The translations under genes and the position numbers were made by a program. A DNA stretch of 64,000 nucleotides from Hyperoodon ampullatus. Its lineage: Eukaryota > Chordata > Mammalia > Artiodactyla > Ziphiidae. The DNA lies in assembly GCA_949752795.1 (NCBI GenBank), contig OX457075.1:8236001-8300000 (forward strand), in the 5' to 3' direction. The notes beneath the pieces were generated by a model. That model ran no database searches. It had not been told where the DNA came from and saw only the letters and a list, made by a program, of their open reading frames with translations. Below are positions 56,974 to 64,000 of the stretch, in pieces; the stretch's first letter is position 1; each line of letters opens with the position of its first letter.

Positions 56974-57449
56974 CTTTTTTTAAATTAATTTTTATTGGAG
57001 TTTAGTTGCCTTACAATGTTGTATTAGTTTCTGCTGTACAGCAAAGTGCATCAGTTAAACATATACATATATCCACTCTTTTTTAGCTTCTTTTCCCATA
57101 TAGGTCATTACAGCGTATTGAGTAGAGTTCCCTGTGCTCTACAGTAGGTCCTTATTAGTTATCTATTTTATATATAGTAGTGCGTATATGTCAATCCCAA
57201 TCTCCCAATTCATTCCTCCCTTCCCCCCTTGGTAACCATAAGTTTGTTTTCTACATCTGTGACTCTATTTCTGCTTTGCAAATAAGTTCTTCTGTACCAT
57301 TTTTCTAGATTCTACATATAAGCAGAGCTACCATATGACCCAGCAATCCCACTCCTGGGCATATATTGGGAGAGAACCATAATTCAAAAGGATGCATGCA
57401 TCCTGATGCTCATGGCAGCACTATTTACAATACAGCTAGGACACGGAAG
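56974..57449 (-). mobile_element. twin-primed L1 insertion (inverted 5' part)
   Basis: The left part (56974 to about 57322) is an antisense L1 3' end (TTAATTTTTATTGGAGTTTAGTTG, TTCTGCTGTACAGCAAAGTG, TTCTACATCTGTGACTC, TAGATTCTACATATAAG). The right part (about 57323-57449) is ORF2 sequence in the opposite, plus orientation (ACCATATGACCCAGCAATCCC, ATATATTGGGAGAGAACC, GGCAGCACTATTTACAAT). This head-to-head order is the signature of 5' inversion by twin priming. The target-site duplication CAATAAATGGTTT (56961-56973) and CAATAAAAGGTTT (57450-57462), one mismatch, encloses both parts and shows a single event. Confidence 0.9.
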
Positions 57450-57462
57450 CAATAAAAGGTTT

Positions 57463-58430
57463 ATATTCTTACTGGTGTATCCCATTCCTATGATCAAGCA
57501 GTGATCAAGTGTAAATGGAAAGTCTAGGGCTGATGTATGTTATTGGTGTAAAGGGAGAGGAAAGCCACGTGGAATTGGACAATGAGGCAAAACCATCTCA
57601 GGAAGACCTTCTACCATCATTTTTTTTCCACACAGTGGTTAGCCAATCTCTCTACTTGGTGCAGAGATGCAGAGGTGGAAAGACACAGTATTTGCACCCA
57701 CAGCGGAGGGAATAAATGCGCAAACACGTAACCCCTATGGAGTCTGGCCCCGAAGAAGAGAGAGCTGCAAAGAAGCACTCCCTACGTGGCCTCTGGGGCC
57801 AGTTAGTTGCCTCCATGTGGCCGTCTCTTTGCTCTTTGGACAGCTGAAAGTGCTGTGGTCATTTGCTCTGCAGAAAAGGGAACTCTTTCTTGCTTTCAGC
57901 TTGGAAGTCCTAAGCCCTCGGTACCTCTAAGGACCGATCTCTATTAGGCAGGCGGTTCTTCTGAGGCCCTGAAGTTCAGTTGGTGAACTCAGCTGTTTGT
58001 GAAACCCAAGGGAGTTAGCATGAACATCAGTAAGAAATGCCTGACAAACATCTGTCTTGTGGGGGGCTGGGCTTCGTTAATTCTACTTGGAACAACACCA
58101 ATATTAGTTCTGCTTGGGTTAACACCAGCACTAATGATGACATAAGACTCTTACCTCATTAGCCTGATGAAGGGAAAATCTTGCAGGTTCAGCCCCAGCC
58201 AAAGGACGGAGCCCAAGTCCAAGACTCGGGCTGAGCCTAATGAGAAAATCAGGCTCACTGGACAGAGGAAACGATCCCAGCATGGAGGGAGGGCTGCAGT
58301 GCTGTGTTAGAAGGGGTACCCTGAGCCCAGGGAGACGTGTTGGGAACATCTAAGTATTTTACAGGTTATGAGGAGGGAGGCATGCTGACCTGTCTCATTT
58401 TTAAAGGAAGGTTAAAACAGCCAGAGCGCC
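57463..58430. other. low-copy non-coding DNA
   Basis: No gene or recent repeat was recognised. Confidence 0.4.
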
Positions 58431-58440
58431 TCTTTGTTTT

Positions 58441-58657
58441 TTTGTGGTTTTTTTTTTGTTTTTTGTGGTACGCGGGCCTCTCACTGCTGTGGCCTCTCCC
58501 GTTGCGGAGCACAGGCTCCGGACGTGCAGGCTCAGCGGCCATGGCTCACGGGCCCAGCCGCTCCGCGGCATGTGGGATCCTCCCGGACCGGGGCACGAAC
58601 CCCTGTCCCCTGCATAGGCAGGCGGACTCTCAACCACTATGCCACCAGGGAAGCCCC
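58441..58657 (-). mobile_element. CHR-type SINE, short form
   Basis: Reverse-oriented SINE with a T/G-rich left edge (tail) and head ending ACCAGGGAAGCCCC. A possible decayed target-site duplication, CTCTTTGTTTTT against CTGCTTGGTTTT, is weak (9 of 12), so the left boundary is approximate. Confidence 0.93.
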
Positions 58658-58849
58658 TGCTTGGTTTTTATATCTCAAATGTTCAAATGCCTATTGATAA
58701 AGGCAGAAATGGTCTGTTCTCAGGAAATAAAACCATCAGCAGTTTGATTTGGAGTCCTTTTTTTCTTCCCTACCTCCACCGTTGGGCTCAAACACATATA
58801 TACCTATAGACACACAGCTTCTCTGTTATCCACTCAGACTGCAAATATT
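58658..58849. other. low-copy non-coding DNA
   Basis: Short unassigned stretch; nothing was recognised. Confidence 0.35.
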
Positions 58850-59145
58850 TCATGCGTGTGCCGTAAGCCTTGCCTGGTACCAGGGCTACAGCAGTAGATG
58901 AGGTAGACATGCCTCCCCCACCCCCCGGGCCTCATGAAACTCAGATTGGAGTTGGACACATAAGGACAAGGAAGCAGAAAACTGAAATTGAGGACATCGT
59001 TGGACTAGCACTTCACTCAGACATGGGCAAAGAGAGTGGATAAGGAAACCCCTGAAGACGGAGTGAAAAGGAGGTGTTCAGGAGAAGGGTGATACTCCGG
59101 CAGAGAGGATAGTTCTTCAAGACCCTTCAGAGGGAGGCTGGTGGG
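58850..59145 (-). repeat. L2 3' fragment (antisense)
   Basis: GTGCCGTAAGCCTTGCCTGG TACCAGGGCTACAGCAGTAG, CCCCCGGGCCTCATGAAACTC and GTTGGACACATAAGGACAAGG follow antisense L2 order ('ggggatacagcagtgaacaa...ccctcatggagcttacattctag'). Confidence 0.55.
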
Positions 59146-60719
59146 TAGAGGGGCTGAGAGACTGCCAGTGAGTTTTGAAATAGAACTGGAAGCAGAGCAA
59201 GAGTGGAGGAACAGACAGGAATGTAACCATAGCCTGCCCTTTGTATTAAGGAATTTGTCAGCATCTCTGTTTCAGATGACACCATTGAAACTCTCTAACC
59301 CAGAAGCACGGTCAGAAATTCACTTCCGAGAAGAACTGTCAAGTCCTACTGGCCAATGTGTTCCTATTCTTTTCTCAGGTTTAAGATATTTAGTAAGCCT
59401 GTGGCTTTGTGGTTTGCCTTCAGATTTCTCTGTAACTTCCTTGTTTCTCCCAACCTGGAAATGACAAATATTGGGAGCAATGATTGTGTTTCTGCTGACA
59501 TTCTGACCCAGACGTGAGCAGGACACCCACCCATGGCTGCCAGTGAAAGAAGACACTCAGATCAGGAGGTCCTGGGAAGAAACCAGGGGACCCCTTGGAG
59601 ACAAGACTCTCCCTCCTTGGGGTTGGGTTTGGCTGCCTCAGCTGTCCAGGGTCACCCCACACTCAGCCCCAACTTAATAAAGTTTTATTCATCTCAACTG
59701 TTGACCTAACACTTAAGTCTCAATTGCATGTTTTTGCAGAGATAACTGGGCCCCCGTTTAAGTAATGCCCTAAGTGCTTCCCATGCCTCAAAGGGTAGGT
59801 CCCTTTGTGTTTACATATTGTATTAAGTGAATCACATGTGGTAAATGAATCAAATAGCCCCACAAGCTCGGCATCAGCTCCAGACCTTCAGCAGCCAGCA
59901 GATTTCATCAGTGTAGTGAGAGTTTCTAATCTTATTCCAAAACCAAGTACCTCGTTAGGGCAGGATTTGAAGACTACAGCTTAATTCCCATGAACAAACA
60001 GAAAACAGTTTGCTAGTGAAACTTAGTTGAGTTTATTATAGTTGACAATATTAAAATTAAGAGAAAAAAATGGTTTTCTGCTGGTTCTACTTTTCACTGG
60101 CCTAAAGAAATGAAAAGAGACAGGAGGCAAAAGCTGGTGATTTCATTATGTTTTTCTCTCTGCAGCAGAGAGCTGAGGTCTGAGGCCTTTGCTTGTTCCC
60201 CTGGCAGCAAGAAAGCTTGGAGAGAGGGGCCAGGAGCAGCCACAGAGTGAATTCTGGGCTCTGAGATCTCTCATGTTTTCTGCCCCTGATTTGCTGAGAG
60301 TCTCTATTCAGGAGGTTTTCACTGCCCTGTGGCCACCCCTGGTAATAAAAGAAAATGGCTATAAATGGTAGGTGGGTCTTTGCAAATGTAAAACTTAATG
60401 AAGGCATCAGATGACAGGACAGAAGGTCCAGTTTTAAACCTTGAGATATTTTGGTGAGAAGAAATACGTTCCATGAGATCTGATTTAGGAGGGGAATAGA
60501 TCAGATTTAGATTTAGATTTCCATGGAGAACAAGAAGTCTGAAGTAAGTCATTGCTGCTGATTAAGAAAAGCAGGGTCAGTTCTGAATTCCCCATTTAAA
60601 GAAGGCCATTTCAGATATCAGGTTCCACGAATATTGAAGCCAATATTGCTTTCAAGGGGCTCTAACGTGGATTGAGTGTAGATATTAAATGAATTACATA
60701 TATCACTTATTTTGTTCTG
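59146..60719. other. low-copy non-coding DNA
   Basis: No gene or recent repeat was recognised. Confidence 0.4.
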
Positions 60720-60850
60720 AAACAGTGTGAAGTAGACACTGGCCCTACTTACAGAGAAGAAAGTGGGGCTCAGGGAGGTAAAGTAACTTGCTTAAAGACA
60801 CACAGCTAAGTATTAGAGCTGGGACTTAATATGTCTGATTACAATGCTCT
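60720..60850 (-). repeat. MIR remnant
   Basis: CTACTTACAGAGAAGAAAGTG GGGCTCAGGGAGGTAAAGTAACTTGC and GACACACAGCTAAGTATTAG AGCTGGGAC match antisense MIR closely. Confidence 0.75.
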
Positions 60851-61125
60851 TCCCTTTCTGTTATCCCTCCCAAAGGGCATGGGAAAATGTGATGGGGTTT
60901 AACAAATACTGTGGTTTTTAGGTAAGATGTGTAACCACCTTTTCTATAGTGTTTTCTGGGTAGAGGAGTTGAAGGATCAACCTTACGGTCTCTCCCACTG
61001 GATTGTCCATTGTAGGTAGATACCCTCCTCCCACCTCCAGCCCATAGGGCAGGGAGGGGTCAATACTCTCCCTATTCTAGATATGTCCTTGGCCAACCCC
61101 TTCTGCAAAGGGAATGCACATACAT

Positions 61126-61160
<35 letters not shown>

Positions 61161-61564
61161 TGACTAACTATGAATGAAATTTCAAAATCCTTTTCCATGA
61201 ATCTGACTTCTCTCAAATTCCTGGATTTCTCCCCTGGCTGCAGAAGAGGATATCAAAGGCGGGGAGGTGTCTTTGCAGGGCTGAGGGGTGTGTAGAGATA
61301 ACAATCACCTTATTTTTATAACCATTTACTCACTTGTCTGCTGTCTCAGCTTCCAAAGGAACCTCGAATTTCAGTTCTCATACTCCGCTTTTCATTGTAG
61401 TTTCAAAGTAGAACTCAATTTGGAATTATTTCCTGAGCTAAATAGTTTGAGGCTGATGTCTTTTGGGTCTGGCATAGTGGATTCTCTTGCTATCTACACA
61501 TTCTGGAAACAGGCAAGGGTTAGATCCTCCAGGGTCTGCCTCTCTGCTTGACTGACATGCTAAT
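60851..61564. other. low-copy DNA with (CA)n microsatellite
   Basis: (CA)n of about 16 units at 61127-61158, preceded by ACATACATG. Otherwise nothing was recognised. Confidence 0.5.
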
Positions 61565-61985
61565 GGAACCCATCTATGAATTTCCTAGAGCTGCCCTAAA
61601 AATTACCACAACTTTGGTGGTTTAAAACAACAGAAATTTTATTTTCTCACAGTTCTGGAGGCCAGAAGTCTGGAATCAAGGTGTCAGAAGGACCACATAT
61701 TCTCTGGAGGCTTTGGGGAAGAATCCATTCCTTGGCTCTTCCAACCTTTGATGGCTGTCGGCATTCCTTGGCTTGTACCCATCTCTCTCTTCTCCATCTT
61801 CACATCGTCTTCTCTGTGGATCTGTCTCAAACTTTTTCTGCCTCTCATCTATCACGATACATGTGATTATATTTAGGGTCCACCCCCCAAAACCCAGGAA
61901 AACTTGTCGCAAAGTCCTTAACGTAATTACACCTTTTGCTGTATAATGTACTATTTTCAGTTCCAAGGATTGGGAGGTGGTGGGA
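61565..61985 (-). mobile_element. MLT1-type LTR (ERVL-MaLR), antisense
   Basis: Antisense MLT1 landmarks in order: AGAGCTGCCCTAAAAATTACC, TTGGTGGTTTAAAACAACAG, CTCACAGTTCTGGAGGCCAG AAG, CATTCCTTGGCTTGTACCC, ATCTTCACATCGTCTTCTC, GTGATTATATTTAGGGTCC ACC and CCTTAACGTAATTACACC. This is an ancient, non-coding solo LTR. A 127-codon minus-strand frame over it is fortuitous. Confidence 0.82.
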
Positions 61986-62224
61986 GCCCCCATTCCGCCC
62001 ACTACATCATCTCCACATCTTGCCTTATCCCCATCTCCTGCCATCAATTCTTGCAGCATGGAATGTCTGTTCCTTCTTGAGCTGCATCACTGAAATGATG
62101 GATGATCTTTTGTCCCAAGAATGATCTTTCATCTTCTCAGATCCTAAGGGCAATGGTGCACACATGCACCTGACAGTGGTGGCCACTCTCTCTCTCTCAG
62201 TTTTTTTTCTTTCTTGTCAATCAG
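61986..62224. other. low-copy DNA with polypyrimidine tract
   Basis: Unassigned. The end of this block, about 62188-62224, is a strong polypyrimidine tract (CTCTCTCTCTCAG, then TTTTTTTTCTTTCTTG) ending in TCAATCAG, which would be a good 3' splice site for the open segment that follows. Confidence 0.35.
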
Positions 62225-62455
62225 CTGCTGGATTCCAAGATGGAAAATAAGCCCATGGTCTCTTGCTCAAGAGCCTATGATGCACTGTATCTCCCCTTCC
62301 CTGACCCATCCCGTGCTTTGTCCCACCAGGACAATGGCAACTTCCCACAGCAACACCACCCAAGCAACATCAAACACTGCAGTACTATACTGAAATTTTC
62401 CTTGGTCCTGGATGAGGAACATCAAGAAAGATTAAGAAAAGAAGCAACTAGTTTA
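62225..62455 (+). CDS. candidate internal exon or short ORF (unverified)
   Basis: A 231-bp segment (77 codons, phase-preserving) is open in one frame from a plausible acceptor (polypyrimidine tract then TCAATCAG) to a plausible donor (TTTA followed by GTAAGG at 62456). Within it an ATG at 62240 has good context (CCAAGATGG). The reading frame continues to a stop after 62482 if the donor is not used. The translated end, VLDEEHQERLRKEATSL, looks like a charged amphipathic helix rather than random sequence. I do not recognise the protein, frames of this length occur by chance elsewhere in the window, and no other exon nearby is convincing. The call is therefore weak. Confidence 0.22.
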
Positions 62456-62649
62456 GTAAGGGACATTTCCATCTTCCTTTAAACCGCCGATTTCCCCTGA
62501 ATGAAAATGCTTTAGAAGAAACATGAGAAAAATGTCCAGTTCATGCAGAGCTATTGAGTCCTAGAAAATAAAACCCTGGCTGGTGATGAATTATTATTCT
62601 AGGCAAGAAATCCTCTAAGATCAGGGATTGAGAAGAAGCACAATCCAGC
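62456..62649. other. low-copy non-coding DNA
   Basis: Nothing was recognised beyond a possible splice donor at its start. Confidence 0.35.
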
Positions 62650-62870
62650 AACAATCATTTAGACCTGGGAATCAGGAGACCTGGATTCTAATCTTAGCTC
62701 TCTCACTAAAAAGTTACATACCTGGGAAAGTTACTGTATCTTTCTGGACCTCAAGTGACTCATCTGTAAAATGGGATTAATAGTGTCAGCTTTGCTTGCC
62801 TCATAGGGTTATTGTGAGGCTCAAATGAGATGATAGTTGTGAGAATACTTGGGGTAGCTTGAAACACCAC
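62650..62870 (+). repeat. MIR element
   Basis: One of the better-preserved MIRs here: AGGAGACCTGGATTCTAATC TTAGCTC, GGACCTCAAGTGACTCATCTGTAAAATGGG, CTTGCCTCATAGGGTTATTGTGAGG and CTCAAATGAGATGATAG, in the MIR sense order. Confidence 0.85.
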
Positions 62871-63429
62871 AGATACTGTGTGCCTTTCTTCTAGGAAGCG
62901 GACAGGAGCTTGAGCTTGCTTTATGTAGACCAACTTCAACCTTGGCTTTGGGAGACCTACTGCCTCTCACTCCACCTTCTCCTCAGCAAGTCACTGGATT
63001 TAGAGTCTGCAGACATAGGGATGAATCATAGCCCTGCTCTTAATGTGAGTGAGATCGCAGGTAAATATTACTCTGATCGAACCTAAGCTTTTGCATCAGG
63101 AGCATGGGGATTCTTGTCCCTATTCAATGTAATCATGTGAAATCATGTATTGAGAAAGCCCTTTTTGAAATGACAAAGCACTATACAAATTGAAGGTCAT
63201 GTTATTAAGATCACTGAATACCCATTGTCCCTCTCTTTGGATACCCAAAAAACCAAGACAAACTATCAGATGTAGACCTCTCACCCAACCTGACCCCAGG
63301 TCAGTTCTGTACTCTGCCATGTTGCGTTCTGTACTCTGCCTTGACTCAGTGTGACGGTGGACCTGGGCTGGGAGCAGAAGGACACGTCTCAGATCTGTCC
63401 TCTTTTGTGCATCGCACCCACTAGAGTGG
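62871..63429. other. low-copy DNA with a short direct repeat
   Basis: GTTCTGTACTCTGCC occurs at 63304-63318 and 63326-63340, a 22-bp-period direct repeat. No gene was recognised. Confidence 0.4.
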
Positions 63430-63890
63430 TGCATTAGTCAGGATGGGATAGCTGCTGTAACAAACAACAAATCTCAGTTGGCTTAATACAACAAGAGACT
63501 AGTTCTCACTCATGCCTCAGCCCAAAGCAGGGTGAAGGGAGAGGGCTGGGGGCTGAGCTCCCTTCAGTCATTCAAGGTCAATGCTCCTCCCATCCTGTGG
63601 CTCTGCCATCACCTTGAGCCTCAGGACTTTCCACTTCGTTCTATGCATCCAGCCTGTTGATGAGCAAAAGGAGACAGTCTAGAGGACTATGTGGGAGATT
63701 TTAGAGGCCAGTCCTGGAAATGGTGTCCATCACCTCTACCTACACCCCACTGGCCAGAAATCAAGCACATGGCCTCACCTAATTTTAAGGCAAAAGGGAA
63801 ATGTAGCCCAGTGGTACACCTAGTACACAAGGGAGAAATACACATATTGGTGAACCCTAGCAAGCTCTGCCAAAGTGGAATTGTACAGGT
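63430..63890. mobile_element. ERVL-type LTR fragment
   Basis: GTGCATTAGTCAGGATGGGATAG, GCTGTAACAAACAACAAATC TCAGTTGGC, CATCCTGTGGCTCTGCCATC, GGCCAGTCCTGGAAATGGTG TCCATCACC, CACTGGCCAGAAATCAAGCACATGGCC, and GGAAATGTAGCCCAG match a common ancient mammalian LTR type. It appears related to the fragment at 17590-17880. Subfamily needs a repeat search. Confidence 0.6.
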
Positions 63891-64000
63891 TGATTTAGAG
63901 ACATTTAAATTAGGATCAATTTTGCTTGGTCCATAGCCATTGGCAATAGACTGTATCTAAAATATATTAGGCGTTACTCAAAGCAAGTGGATGCGAGTAT
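63891..64000. other. low-copy DNA to window end
   Basis: Nothing was recognised. Confidence 0.3.

Noticed and set aside
1400..58657. tRNA-like A and B boxes at many sites
   Set aside because: They belong to the tRNA-derived heads of SINEs. No cloverleaf with intact acceptor stem was seen, so no tRNA gene is called.
1387..58657. Recurrent near-identical blocks that could suggest an array
   Set aside because: They are dispersed SINEs in both orientations with their own target-site duplications, not a CRISPR or satellite array.
61676..62059. 127-codon minus-strand open frame
   Set aside because: It lies over an MLT1 LTR, which is non-coding; the frame is chance.

Overview
This is mammalian nuclear DNA, almost certainly from a whale or dolphin. 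The clearest sign is a dense set of CHR-type SINEs: eleven short (about 200 bp) and two long (about 300 bp) copies. They share the head GGCTTCCCTGGTGGCGCAG and a poly-A or A-rich tail, and most lie between clear target-site duplications. L1 3' ends of the cetartiodactyl type agree. The base composition, microsatellites, old MIR/L2 debris and scarcity of long open frames fit a gene-poor intergenic or large intronic segment. I found no bacterial-style gene, operon, CRISPR array or functional RNA gene.

Layout. 1-14 kb: low-copy DNA with six short SINEs, one long SINE, a short L1 3' end and two hAT-type relics. 14-15.2 kb: a 1 kb L1 3' end (minus strand) inserted into an older MIR. 15.2-24.3 kb: old L2, MIR and LTR fragments plus another L1 end. 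24.86-26.19 kb: the most gene-like object, a processed pseudogene of APOOL (MICOS subunit MIC27) on the minus strand, with 5'UTR, broken reading frame, 3'UTR, AATAAA, A-rich tail and a 13-bp target-site duplication. 26-37 kb: mostly unassigned DNA, an L1 end and an old L1/HAL1-like ORF2 remnant. 37-48 kb: MIR split by a long SINE, several L2 pieces, a hAT MITE, a Tigger relic containing a SINE, and a solo LTR cleanly inserted in an L2. 49-58.7 kb: a short L1, three SINEs, an 83-bp tandem duplication, a repeat-poor block at 51.8-53.0 kb that may be regulatory, and a twin-primed (inverted) L1. 58.7-64 kb: L2/MIR remains, a CA microsatellite, an antisense MLT1 LTR, one exon-like open segment with plausible splice sites (62225-62455), and another LTR fragment.

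How it fits together. There is no pathway to describe. The content records successive retrotransposition: MIR, L2, MLT1 and hAT/Tigger first, then L1 and the LTR, then cetacean SINEs and the L1-mobilised APOOL copy. Nesting and target-site duplications give the relative order. No functional protein-coding exon could be established. The candidate exon near 62.3 kb is the only segment I would test as a gene. I saw no undescribed system that the sequence itself can support.
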